From Gammaproteobacteria bacterium (GTDB lineage: Bacteria > Pseudomonadota > Gammaproteobacteria > Thiohalomonadales > Thiohalomonadaceae), in the NCBI GenBank assembly GCA_026193675.1, contig JAPHSO010000196.1, positions 1 to 11,886 on the forward strand: a stretch of DNA of 11,886 bases, written 5' to 3'. Each line of letters begins with the position of its first letter. Position 1 is the first letter of the stretch. The translations under genes and the position numbers were made by a program. This document shows, piece by piece, positions 1-6,904 of this stretch. A model generated the notes under the pieces. That model had not been told where the DNA came from and did no database searches. It worked only from the letters and a program-made list of their open reading frames with translations.

Positions 1-1
1 A

Positions 2-910
2 CATCACGCATTAATTATTCCGCTGACAGGGTTACTCCTGTTGAGTGGTACGGCTCAGGCAGAGCTGCGCTGGAGCAGCAAGGCTGCATCGATGGCCCAT
101 GGTGCTCAAGGGCAGGGCAAGCCGATGAACATGATGCAAATGTCAGGGGCAAATGGTCAGGCACAGGGGCATAACAGCCACAATCGACGTCGAGGCAAGA
201 CGCTCTTTCTTCATGATAGTGCAGGGGCAAAACAGTGGATGATCACCTCTACACTGGAGCGTCGTGATCTGGAGCTGGCAGACAGTAGTGGTAAGCTCGA
301 AGTGCCTTCGACAGGGGTGGATAATTATCATGCCCTGGTTGCCACTCGTCAGGAAGATATGCTGCATGAGTCGGCACTTCGCTATGAGTATCTACGCGGC
401 AAGCCGTCAGGGCATAGCCCCTCAGAGTTGCTAGAGAGCAGCAAACTGCCGCTGGAGATTGTGCCCGACCCGATGGCGCGTGAGCATGGCCGTTTTCATA
501 GTCAAAATGAGCAATCGTTTATTGTCCGTTTTAATGACAAACCGGTGAGTGGTGCCTGGGTTGGCCTCACCACCAGCAACCGTTCTGAGCTTGAGGCGAC
601 CACCGATGCTGAGGGAAGAGTCACCTTCAGCATGCCGGACGACTTTAAAAATGTACGTACTGGAAGGCGTAATAATCGTCCCGGTGAGTTCATGATTCGC
701 ACCGGCTATGTCGCAAATGATGTTGATGGCGAGAGGCTCTATCGCACCAACTTTACCGCTCCATACTATGTGAATCCTTCGCACTGGCAGTCAGATACAG
801 TTGGCCTGTTTATGCTGGTTTCCGGTTTTGCTGTTGGACTGGTGTTGATGCGTCGAACAGCACCATCAACTGCAAAACCAAAGAGACCGATCAAGAAGGG
901 AGCAGCCTAA
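2..910 (+). CDS. Exported, membrane-anchored DUF4198/carboxypeptidase-regulatory-like protein (5' partial)
   Basis: The reading frame is open from the first bases of the window, so the start codon lies upstream. The first visible residues, HHALIIPLTGLLLLSGTAQA, are the hydrophobic core and A-x-A cleavage site of a signal peptide. The internal TTG at 41 is therefore not the start. The mature protein opens with a Met/His-rich low-complexity segment (five Met and three His between about 92 and 181), which suggests metal binding. A beta-sandwich-like stretch follows at about 520-650 (NDKPVSGAWVGL, then TTDAEGRVTF). It resembles DUF4198 or carboxypeptidase regulatory-like domains, which occur in proteins linked to metal transport. 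One membrane helix at about 797-856 and a Lys/Arg-rich cytoplasmic tail end the protein, so most of it should face the periplasm. The TAA overlaps the ATG of the next gene by one base. The family assignment rests on pattern memory, and the metal role is inferred. Confidence 0.72.
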   Translation, partial: HHALIIPLTGLLLLSGTAQAELRWSSKAASMAHGAQGQGKPMNMMQMSGANGQAQGHNSHNRRRGKTLFLHDSAGAKQWMITSTLERRDLELADSSGKLEVPSTGVDNYHALVATRQEDMLHESALRYEYLRGKPSGHSPSELLESSKLPLEIVPDPMAREHGRFHSQNEQSFIVRFNDKPVSGAWVGLTTSNRSELEATTDAEGRVTFSMPDDFKNVRTGRRNNRPGEFMIRTGYVANDVDGERLYRTNFTAPYYVNPSHWQSDTVGLFMLVSGFAVGLVLMRRTAPSTAKPKRPIKKGAA

Positions 911-1956
911 TGAATCTATCTATTGTTAGAAAATTTGTTCAGGCGATCGCATTTGTTGTATTGGTCTACGGGGTACCGTTAGGGATCGGCGGCTACTATC
1001 TGGCTGATAATCTGTCCAACTCACTGCCGGCGTTGGCCTGTGCCTACGATATGGATACAGCCGATCACTGTTCGCTGATCTCTCTGCAACATCAGATGGA
1101 TCATCGTATAGCTCCTACACTGACAGCAGGTGGTTCGTTTGTTGAGGCGATTGTCCCAACGCTGATCACACTGGGAACCTTTTTGGTGCTCTTTATCTTT
1201 TTGAATAAGGCCTTTTGTGGCTGGATCTGCCCACTGGGCACCTTCCAGGAGATGATGACCATCATCGGCCAGAAGCTGGGGCTGCAACAGCGGGAGTCGC
1301 TAGAAAAGAGTAGTAATAAAAAGATTCGGCCTATCAAATGGCTGATGTTGGCTTTTCTGATCTTTTTCTTCCCGCTGCTGGCCGGTTTTGGGTTGGTGGG
1401 ACATGAGCTGGGGGCACCATTTTGTAGCATCTGTCCAAGCCGTATCCTGACGACACTGGCTACGGGAGATACCAGTGAGATGGTGATCGATAGCACCAGT
1501 GACGGTTATATGATGCTGTCGATCATCGCCACCTTCGGATTTGGTTTGATGATGGCGATCGGTCTAACGGTACGCCAACCCTTCTGCCGAATCTGTCCCA
1601 TGCTGGCAATGCATGCGGTCTTTAAAAAACTTGGGTTGGTACGTCTGGTTAAAGAGGGGGCTACATCTCGATGCGAGAAATGTAATCTCTGCACCAAGGC
1701 ATGTCCGATGGATATTGAGGAGATTGCGACCGAGTTAGAGAAGAAGGATGTGCTGATGCCGGACTGTACGCTTTGTGGTCGCTGCGTTGAGTTCTGCCCC
1801 GATAAAGATGTATTGAAAATGAAGTATGCGGTGATTCCGATTCTTTCCGCTGATCCGGCCTACTTTAAAAAACGTAAAAAGGTGCAGAGCAACTGGGAGA
1901 AGCGCAATCTACTCTCATGGTGGCGTGATCGTAAGCGAGAGTCGGGTGAGGCTTGA
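910..1956 (+). CDS. NapH/NosR/CcoG-like membrane 4Fe-4S ferredoxin-type protein
   Basis: A 348-residue polytopic membrane iron-sulfur protein. Membrane segments lie at about residues 10-32, 78-100, 143-165 and 200-222. The CxxxCP motif CGWICPLG (C103, C107) and the CxxCP motifs FCSICPS (C172, C175) and FCRICPM (C226, C229) are typical of the NapH/NosR/CcoG group. Two ferredoxin clusters follow on the cytoplasmic side: C255, C258, C261, C265 and C286, C289, C292, C296. Members of this group carry electrons between the quinone pool or cytoplasm and periplasmic acceptors. CcoG is a known copper reductase. C44 and C54 lie in a predicted periplasmic loop. The ATG at 910 overlaps the upstream TAA and has GGAG seven bases before it, so the start is firm. 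No nap, nos or cco structural gene is nearby. Its place beside a CcdA-like protein and an ExbBD-TonB set suggests a redox step in transport; this is inference. Confidence 0.85.
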   Translation: MNLSIVRKFVQAIAFVVLVYGVPLGIGGYYLADNLSNSLPALACAYDMDTADHCSLISLQHQMDHRIAPTLTAGGSFVEAIVPTLITLGTFLVLFIFLNKAFCGWICPLGTFQEMMTIIGQKLGLQQRESLEKSSNKKIRPIKWLMLAFLIFFFPLLAGFGLVGHELGAPFCSICPSRILTTLATGDTSEMVIDSTSDGYMMLSIIATFGFGLMMAIGLTVRQPFCRICPMLAMHAVFKKLGLVRLVKEGATSRCEKCNLCTKACPMDIEEIATELEKKDVLMPDCTLCGRCVEFCPDKDVLKMKYAVIPILSADPAYFKKRKKVQSNWEKRNLLSWWRDRKRESGEA

Positions 1957-2669
1957 TGGAGACGCTGACGCTCAGTTTTTCGGCAGCACTGATAATGGGA
2001 CTGGCATTTGGTGCCGGTCCTTGCAACATCACCTGCCTGCCGTTTCTTGGTCCGGTATTTCTTAGAGAGAACAAAGGTCGTGGCGCAGACTGGCGCACGA
2101 TTATTCCCTTCTCGCTAGGACGTCTGACCAGCTATTCACTGCTTGGCACAGTTGCCGGAAGTTTCGGTTATGCCGCCACGGTCTGGATTGAGGATGGACC
2201 GGCTGCACAGATTTTGGGTGTGGCAACTATTGCGATCGGTATCATGATGATGCGCCGTTCGGGTAGCGGTAAATCGTGTGATGCCCATGCACACACGGGT
2301 GAGCAAACGGTCGTTATTCAGCCAACTGTTCAAATATCTTCGCAATCAAACCGGAAGCAACAGCCGCTCTTTTCTCTATCCCTGTTTGGCATGGGGGCCG
2401 GGATGGCGCTCAATCCCTGTGTGCCGCTGGCCACTGTATTGGGAGTCTCAGCCGCGATGGCGACCCCCGAAGATGGTCTGATGCTGGGTCTCGCGTTTGG
2501 ATTGGGAGCGGTTGCGATACCGACCCTGCTATTTGGTTTTGCAGTCTCCTATTTTGGCGCGCAGATCAGAGAGCAGTTGAGTCAGTGGAGCGGTCGGCTT
2601 GAGCAGATTGCAGGTGGCATGCTGATTCTATTGGGTGGTTTGACGTTTATGGGATTTGTACAGGTATGA
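1956..2669 (+). CDS. CcdA/DsbD-type (TauE/SafE-annotated) membrane thiol-redox protein
   Basis: A 237-residue membrane protein with about six helices in two similar halves. Each half carries the cysteine-proline signature of the CcdA/DsbD transmembrane family: GPCNITCLP in the first helix (C23, C27) and ALNPCVPL in the first helix of the second half (C155). Such proteins pass reducing equivalents from cytoplasmic thioredoxin to periplasmic thiols. Similar sequences are often auto-labelled sulfite exporter TauE/SafE, but the cysteine layout fits CcdA better. The linker between halves contains C108 and two His (CDAHAH), a possible metal site. The ATG at 1956 overlaps the previous TGA as TGATG; a TTG one codon earlier is less likely. 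The gene sits between the NapH-like gene and exbB with overlapping ends, so co-translation is likely. Substrate unknown. Confidence 0.75.
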   Translation: METLTLSFSAALIMGLAFGAGPCNITCLPFLGPVFLRENKGRGADWRTIIPFSLGRLTSYSLLGTVAGSFGYAATVWIEDGPAAQILGVATIAIGIMMMRRSGSGKSCDAHAHTGEQTVVIQPTVQISSQSNRKQQPLFSLSLFGMGAGMALNPCVPLATVLGVSAAMATPEDGLMLGLAFGLGAVAIPTLLFGFAVSYFGAQIREQLSQWSGRLEQIAGGMLILLGGLTFMGFVQV

Positions 2670-3325
2670 TCATTGCAGATATTTTCGATAAGGGTGGCAT
2701 CGTTGTCTGGGTGTTGGCCGGTTATTCGTTGATTGCTCTGACCATCTTGCTGGAGCGGATGATCCACTTTGGATTGATGCGTGGCCATTCACAAAAATTT
2801 GAACAACAGCTTGTTGCGGCGCTACAGCAGGGTACGGTCGAGCAGTTGATAGAAAAGATGCGCGGTCCAGAGGCTAACATTTTACGCGGTATGATGCAGG
2901 CGAGCAGAGAGGGGATTACCGATTTGGGACGGGTCGCATCGCGTATCGGCTCTATCGAGCTGCAGCGTATGGAGCGCGGTTTTAGAACCCTCTCTATTCT
3001 CGGAAATACGGCGCCGCTATTGGGTCTGCTCGGTACCATTATTGGAATGATTAAGGCCTTTATGGTGATTGAGCAGGCGGGTGGTCGAGTCGATGCACAG
3101 GCTCTGGCCGGCGGTATCTGGGAGGCGATGTTGACCACCGGCGTAGGTCTGGTGGTGGCGATCCCGGTGCTACTGTTACTGCATATACTTGAGGGGATGG
3201 CTGATCGTCGTGCCCAGAATATGCGTAGTGATGCCTCGCTGCTGTTAGAGCAACTGCCTCATGTGAGTGATGGCGATCAGTCTGAGGTGGTCCACCATCG
3301 AGAGGGTGTGCTCCATGCAGTTTGA
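2666..3325 (+). CDS. exbB: ExbB/TolQ/MotA-family proton channel subunit
   Basis: A 219-residue inner-membrane protein that would form the proton-conducting ring which, with ExbD, energises TonB. It has the family's three-helix pattern: residues about 10-30, about 105-133 containing GNTAPLLGLLGTIIGMIKAF, and about 145-170 containing LTTGVGLVVAIPVL. These last two blocks are the diagnostic MotA/TolQ/ExbB motifs. A basic cytoplasmic loop of about 70 residues lies between helices 1 and 2. Length is slightly below E. coli ExbB (244). The ATG at 2666 overlaps the upstream TGA as ATGA, and its 3' end overlaps exbD by 11 bases. A TolQ assignment is less likely because a tonB gene, not tolA/tolB/pal, follows. 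Confidence 0.92.
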   Translation: MIIADIFDKGGIVVWVLAGYSLIALTILLERMIHFGLMRGHSQKFEQQLVAALQQGTVEQLIEKMRGPEANILRGMMQASREGITDLGRVASRIGSIELQRMERGFRTLSILGNTAPLLGLLGTIIGMIKAFMVIEQAGGRVDAQALAGGIWEAMLTTGVGLVVAIPVLLLLHILEGMADRRAQNMRSDASLLLEQLPHVSDGDQSEVVHHREGVLHAV

Positions 3326-3716
3326 GGGGCGCCGTCGTACCAGCAAGGTTCCCAATCTAACCCCGCTAATAGATATCGTTTTTCTACTGCTGGTCTTCTT
3401 CATGCTCACCTCTCACTTTGTGCGTGAGAGTGTCATCGATATTGATCTACCGGTTGCCGATAGTGGTAAATCGATCGATGACGACAAGCAGCTTGAGGTG
3501 GTGATCGATGCGATGGGGCATGTTCGAATTAACGATAAGATGATTGAGCCTGAACAGATTGAGGCGGCCCTGCGTGAAGGATTGAGTAACAGCAGTGACA
3601 AGGTGGTGAGGGTGCGTGGTGATCAGGCTGCCGCTCTAGGACGTGCTGTGACAATTCTGGATGCCTCGCGTAAGGCGGGTGCTCAGGCGGTCGACATTGT
3701 CGCTGAACGAAAGTGA
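3315..3716 (+). CDS. exbD: ExbD biopolymer transport protein
   Basis: A 133-residue partner of ExbB. A short basic cytoplasmic start (MQFEGRRRTSKVP) leads to one membrane helix, NLTPLIDIVFLLLVFFMLTS, with the conserved proton-carrying Asp at residue 20. A periplasmic domain follows (residues about 45-133) and ends near RKAGAQAVDIVAERK, the usual ExbD/TolR C-terminal fold. The ATG at 3315 is preferred over an ATG at 3267. It puts the N-terminus at family length with the typical basic start, leaves only an 11-base overlap with exbB, and has GAGAGGG about ten bases upstream. The stop overlaps the GTG of tonB. Together the three genes form a complete TonB energising unit. Confidence 0.92.
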   Translation: MQFEGRRRTSKVPNLTPLIDIVFLLLVFFMLTSHFVRESVIDIDLPVADSGKSIDDDKQLEVVIDAMGHVRINDKMIEPEQIEAALREGLSNSSDKVVRVRGDQAAALGRAVTILDASRKAGAQAVDIVAERK

Positions 3717-4453
3717 CCACAGCTGTCATCTACTCCCAAGCAAATCGCCTCTTTCTTCATGAGGGTCTTATCTGGTCTGTCGCACTGGTCGTATCGATTG
3801 CACTTCATGCGACGCTGCTCATTAATCGAAGTACAGAGCTATCCGTCGCACTGGAGGAGAGCGACTCTACTAATGTCGTGACTCGGGTCAGTTTTCGGAT
3901 GCCAGTGGCGATGCCGGAAAAGCCGGTTGAGGTGAAGCCGGAGCCTCCAAAGCCTGAGCCGGTGAAGGAGATTCCCAAACCTAAACCGATGCCCAAGCCG
4001 AAGCCAAAACCTAAGCCTGTTATCAAGAAGCCGGCCCCAAAGGAGATCAAAGAGAAGGTTGAGCCCAAAAAGATTGAACAGGCGCCGGTACAGACGAAGC
4101 CACCGGTAGAGGAGAAGGTGGAAAAGACACTGCAGATCTCTCAAACAGAATTTGCGCCACATATTGTCATGCAGGCGAAACAGTCATACCTCGCCAAACT
4201 GCAGGCCCATATTGAATCACATAAGCACTACCCCAAAGCTGCACGACGAAGAGGAATTGTGGGGGAGGTTCAGGTCGCATTCACGCTGTTGGAAAATGGC
4301 GAGATTGATGATTTGGAGGTTGTTGGCAGAAAGAAGGTTTTGCAGCAGGCGACTCGTAGTGCGGTGCTTGCGGCGCTGCCGATGCCGGCATCTCCTAAAG
4401 AGATGAAACTGCCGCTGCCGATCAGTTTCACGATGGCCTTTGTCCTTAAATAG
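3713..4453 (+). CDS. tonB: TonB energy transducer
   Basis: A 246-residue TonB that links the ExbB-ExbD proton motor to outer-membrane TonB-dependent receptors. It has a short cytoplasmic N-terminus, one signal-anchor helix (about residues 19-36) with the S-x-x-x-H pair (S28, H32) known to matter in TonB, and a Pro/Lys/Glu-rich periplasm-spanning region (about 68-130) built of KP and EP repeats. The C-terminal TonB domain (about 165-246) contains the conserved YPKAARRRGIVGEVQV stretch starting at Y173. The GTG at 3713 overlaps the exbD TGA as GTGA, which supports coupling. No TonB-dependent receptor lies in the window; one upstream of position 1 would be the natural partner. The gene ends 23 bases from the convergent rhombosortase gene, with no obvious intrinsic terminator between them. 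Confidence 0.93.
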   Translation: MTTAVIYSQANRLFLHEGLIWSVALVVSIALHATLLINRSTELSVALEESDSTNVVTRVSFRMPVAMPEKPVEVKPEPPKPEPVKEIPKPKPMPKPKPKPKPVIKKPAPKEIKEKVEPKKIEQAPVQTKPPVEEKVEKTLQISQTEFAPHIVMQAKQSYLAKLQAHIESHKHYPKAARRRGIVGEVQVAFTLLENGEIDDLEVVGRKKVLQQATRSAVLAALPMPASPKEMKLPLPISFTMAFVLK

Positions 4454-4476
4454 GGATACGTGCTCTCTTCGCAGCT

Positions 4477-5112
4477 CTAGCTGAAGTGGCGTTCAATCGG
4501 GTGGAGTCCATTTTGATCTGGATGGGAGTGCTGAGAGCGGATCAGTCGGCTCGGTATCAGAGTGGCTATCGCAATACCGCTTAAAGCCCCATAGAGGTGG
4601 GCATCTACCACAACGTTGCCGCCGATCAGTTCAGCACTACCGGGTGTGGCGCCGATCAACATCTCCCAGGTCAGTTTAGCCAGCAGCAGCATTAGTAGCG
4701 GGATGGTGGTGGAACGGCGTCCCAGCTTTAACTCAAAAATCAGGGCACAGAAAAAGAGGGCGTGCAGTACGCCTGAGAAGCCGAGATACCATTCCAGTTG
4801 AGGGCTGAGCCAGAGAAGTCCCAATCCTGTTGTGGTCATTGTCAGCGCAATCACCAGCAGCCAGATGGTGGATGATGTGGTGCGGGAAAAGAGTAGCCAG
4901 AAGATTACCAAACCGCCGAGATTGAGGAGCAGGTGATTAATACTCATGTGCCCCAACTGACCGCTATAGATTCGCCACCATTCCCCAATTAGGATCTCAT
5001 TGCGTTGATAACGAAGCTCTCCACTCAGCTCGGGTATCAGGCTGAATATCGAGATCAGTAGCAACGGGACAAGTAGCCCAAGGTGTGATGTGAACAACCG
5101 TTGAGAGGTCAT
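4477..5112 (-). CDS. rrtA: Rhombosortase-type rhomboid intramembrane serine protease
   Basis: A 211-residue polytopic membrane protein with rhomboid active-site features. GEWWRIYSGQLGHMSINHLLLN (residues 43-64, with H60 and N64) is followed by the nucleophile motif GFSG (S113) and a later helix with the catalytic His in VVVDAHLYGALSG (H172). Small size, the W-R-x-x-(S/T)-G-x-L-x-H block and the absence of extra domains fit rhombosortases. These cut the C-terminal GlyGly-CTERM tail of exported proteins before their surface release or lipid attachment. No GlyGly-CTERM protein is encoded here, so the substrate must be elsewhere. The ATG at 5112 has no clear Shine-Dalgarno sequence and follows an inverted repeat. 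It is the last of three minus-strand genes. A plain rhomboid of other function is the alternative. Confidence 0.8.
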   Translation of the reverse strand: MTSQRLFTSHLGLLVPLLLISIFSLIPELSGELRYQRNEILIGEWWRIYSGQLGHMSINHLLLNLGGLVIFWLLFSRTTSSTIWLLVIALTMTTTGLGLLWLSPQLEWYLGFSGVLHALFFCALIFELKLGRRSTTIPLLMLLLAKLTWEMLIGATPGSAELIGGNVVVDAHLYGALSGIAIATLIPSRLIRSQHSHPDQNGLHPIERHFS

Positions 5113-5118
5113 TTTTGG

Positions 5119-5159
5119 ATGTTGCTCAACGACTTCGAGATGAGTTGAGCAGCATTATA
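5119..5159 (-). promoter_or_regulatory. Inverted repeat with adjacent TATAAT before the rhombosortase gene
   Basis: On the plus strand, ATGTTGCTCAAC (5119-5130) and GTTGAGCAGCAT (5144-5155) are inverted copies matching at 11 of 12 positions around a 13-base spacer. On the minus strand a perfect TATAAT hexamer (5159-5154) adjoins the upstream arm, and the rhombosortase ATG lies seven bases past the other arm. No good -35 hexamer is visible at the usual distance. Two readings fit: an operator across the transcription start, or a 5'UTR hairpin that limits translation. No U-run follows the stem, so an intrinsic terminator for the upstream gene is less likely. The repeat is read directly; its role is inferred. 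Confidence 0.4.
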
Positions 5160-5165
5160 CTAGGG

Positions 5166-6122
5166 CTAGTTGATAGCGTACTTTTTGATACGGTAGAGCA
5201 GCGTGTCGCGGGTCAGGCCAAGCAGACGTGCCGCCTTGCTACGGTTACCATTGGCTTTACTGAGCGCATTGTTAATCAGCACCTGCTCTACCTCGTCGAG
5301 ACGAATTCCCTCATCTGGGATCTCAAAGATATTGCCAGGCTGTCTGCTCTGTTGTGATGCTTTGATCTCGGCAGGCAGATTGTCGATGTCGATCTTTTTA
5401 CCGGCCATCAGGATCAACATGCGTTCACACAGGTTACGCAGCTCACGCACATTTCCTGGCCAGTTATAGCTTTCAAGTTTTGCCATCGCCTCTTTAGAGT
5501 AGGTGGGTACCGAAAGCTGGTACTGAGTTGCCAGTTGTACCGTCAGTGCTCCAAGCAGCATACGGATATCGCCACTACGTTCACGAAGCGGAGGAATCTC
5601 TAGTGGTACCACATTGAGGCGATAGTAGAGGTCATCGCGGAAAGTACCCGCCTCTACCCGCTTGAGCAGGTCGATATGGGTGGCGCTGATGATGCGGGTG
5701 TCGACCCGTTGTGTTGATGTCTCACCCAGGCGCTGACACTCTCCTGACTCGAGGAAACGCAGCAGCTTGGACTGCACATTGAGGGGCAGTTCAGCAACTT
5801 CATCAAGAAACAGGGTGCCACCGCTGGCAGCATGAATACGTCCCATGTTGTGGGCATCGGCACCGGTAAAGGCACCCTTTCCGTGGCCAAATAGTTCCGA
5901 CTCGGCTAGGGACTCAGGCAGTGCGGCGCAGTTAATTGCAATGAATGGGGCGTCGTGGCGTTGGCTTTCGTTATGGATTGCCCTTGCGAGCAGCTCCTTG
6001 CCGGTTCCACTTTCACCTTGCAACATCACGGTGACATCTGTTGCAGCGATGATCTGGGCAGAGCGTAGTATCGCCTTAAGTTCAGGCGCCTCTCCTAGAA
6101 TATTTTTATCAAAGCTGTTCAC
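5166..6122 (-). CDS. Sigma-54-dependent activator (AAA+ and Fis-type HTH, no sensory domain)
   Basis: A bacterial enhancer-binding protein of about 318 residues. Walker A GESGTGK (36-42), the sigma-54 contact loop GAFTGA (83-88), Walker B LFLDE (104-108), the arginine-finger region RLNVVPLEIPPLRER (168-182) and the WPGNVREL block (221-228) are intact. A Fis-type helix-turn-helix ends the protein (KANGNRSKAARLLGLTRDTL, about 289-308). There is no receiver, GAF or PAS domain, so it resembles PspF-like activators controlled by a partner protein or by abundance. The GTG at 6122 is chosen because GGAG stands seven bases before it. An ATG at 6146 would add eight residues but has no ribosome site. 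It overlaps the upstream SafE-like gene, suggesting coupling. I see no -24/-12 sigma-54 promoter in the gaps of this window, so its targets are unknown. Confidence 0.9.
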   Translation of the reverse strand: MNSFDKNILGEAPELKAILRSAQIIAATDVTVMLQGESGTGKELLARAIHNESQRHDAPFIAINCAALPESLAESELFGHGKGAFTGADAHNMGRIHAASGGTLFLDEVAELPLNVQSKLLRFLESGECQRLGETSTQRVDTRIISATHIDLLKRVEAGTFRDDLYYRLNVVPLEIPPLRERSGDIRMLLGALTVQLATQYQLSVPTYSKEAMAKLESYNWPGNVRELRNLCERMLILMAGKKIDIDNLPAEIKASQQSRQPGNIFEIPDEGIRLDEVEQVLINNALSKANGNRSKAARLLGLTRDTLLYRIKKYAIN

Positions 6123-6846
6123 TGGTGCACTCCATTTCGGACTCATTCATAAAAGGACTTAGCTTGTGAATCTGCTCGGCAAAGAGCAGGCCGGTTAGCC
6201 CTAATATAACTAAAAACAGACCGGCCAACATTCGTACGGCCGGTTTCCTTACATATCGTACTACTTTTTCAGCAAGGATTGCTACACCCATGATAGCCGG
6301 AAGGGTGCCCAGTCCAAAGGCGAGCATAAACAGCGCCCCCTCAACAGGGCCGCTACTGGTGATGGTGAGCAGTAGTGCCGAATAGACCAGCCCACAGGGT
6401 AGCCAGCCCCAGATCAGGCCATAGGCAAAGGCCTGCAATGGGCTTTTGACCGGCAGCAGTCGTCTGCCGATAGGCTCTAAACGGCGCCAAATCGGGGCTG
6501 CAGCACGTTCGATATAGGCATATTTTGGGAACCATCCGGCGATATAGAGTCCCACAGAGATCATAATGAGTGCGGCGAGATACTGTAGAAACAGGTAGCC
6601 AAAATGGGGACTGATGGTCTTGTAGAGGATCGCACCGATGACGCCAAACAGCGCTCCGGCAGCAGTATAGCTAAACAGACGGCCCAGATTGTAGAGCAGA
6701 ATGTAGGGGAGCATCCGGCGCCAATCAGAGCGGATCTCAACGGGAAGGCTAAAGGTGAGGGCACCCATAATGCCACCGCACATGCCGACACAGTGGATGG
6801 AGCTAAATAGCCCTAAAATCAGGGCGGTGATCAATGCAGAGGTCAA
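6109..6846 (-). CDS. SafE/DsbD_2-family membrane protein (CcdA-like, putative metal or thiol transport)
   Basis: A 245-residue polytopic membrane protein with about six helices. Helix 1 holds SIHCVGMCGG (C19, C23) and the first helix of the second half holds WLPCGLVYS (C151). This is the cysteine pattern of the DsbD_2 / TauE-SafE-annotated family, often found near cytochrome-oxidase assembly and copper-handling genes. The C-terminal tail after the last helix is short and acidic (NESEMECTSE). The predicted start is a TTG at 6846 that puts helix 1 close to the N-terminus as in relatives; no ATG or GTG occurs upstream before the in-frame stop. No strong Shine-Dalgarno sequence is visible. The gene's end overlaps the sigma-54 activator gene, so the two are probably one transcript. 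Exact function unknown. Confidence 0.78.
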   Translation of the reverse strand: MTSALITALILGLFSSIHCVGMCGGIMGALTFSLPVEIRSDWRRMLPYILLYNLGRLFSYTAAGALFGVIGAILYKTISPHFGYLFLQYLAALIMISVGLYIAGWFPKYAYIERAAAPIWRRLEPIGRRLLPVKSPLQAFAYGLIWGWLPCGLVYSALLLTITSSGPVEGALFMLAFGLGTLPAIMGVAILAEKVVRYVRKPAVRMLAGLFLVILGLTGLLFAEQIHKLSPFMNESEMECTSEQL

Positions 6847-6869
6847 AAGAGATCCAATAGAGGGTGGTC

Positions 6870-6885
6870 TGGTAAATAGTTACCA
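6870..6885. promoter_or_regulatory. Palindromic site in the divergent intergenic region
   Basis: TGGTAA and TTACCA form perfect inverted arms around the four-base spacer ATAG. The site lies in the 58-base gap between the minus-strand SafE-like gene (TTG at 6846) and the plus-strand nuclease gene (ATG at 6905). This gap must hold both promoters, so a repressor or activator site shared by the two genes is plausible. I could not place convincing -35/-10 pairs, and the binding protein is unknown. Confidence 0.35.
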
Positions 6886-6904
6886 CTAACTTTAACATGA
6901 AGAG

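Noticed and set aside
41..43. TTG at 41 as start of the first gene
   Set aside because: The frame is open to the window edge, and the residues before 41 form the core of a signal peptide, so the true start is upstream.
797..907. C-terminal helix plus basic tail of the first protein as a GlyGly-CTERM sorting signal for the rhombosortase
   Set aside because: There is no Gly-Gly before the helix, and the tail is about 15 residues too long and Pro/Lys-rich.
3267..3314. Upstream ATG giving a 16-residue longer ExbD
   Set aside because: The extra residues lie inside exbB and match no ExbD head. ATG 3315 gives the family's basic N-terminus.
3839..4162. Long open frame on the minus strand inside tonB, rich in Leu and Arg
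   Set aside because: It is the complement of the Pro/Lys repeat codons, without ribosome site or plausible domain.
4472..4483. CAGCT-CT-AGCTG as an intrinsic terminator between tonB and the rhombosortase gene
   Set aside because: A five-base stem with a two-base loop and no T-run is too weak.
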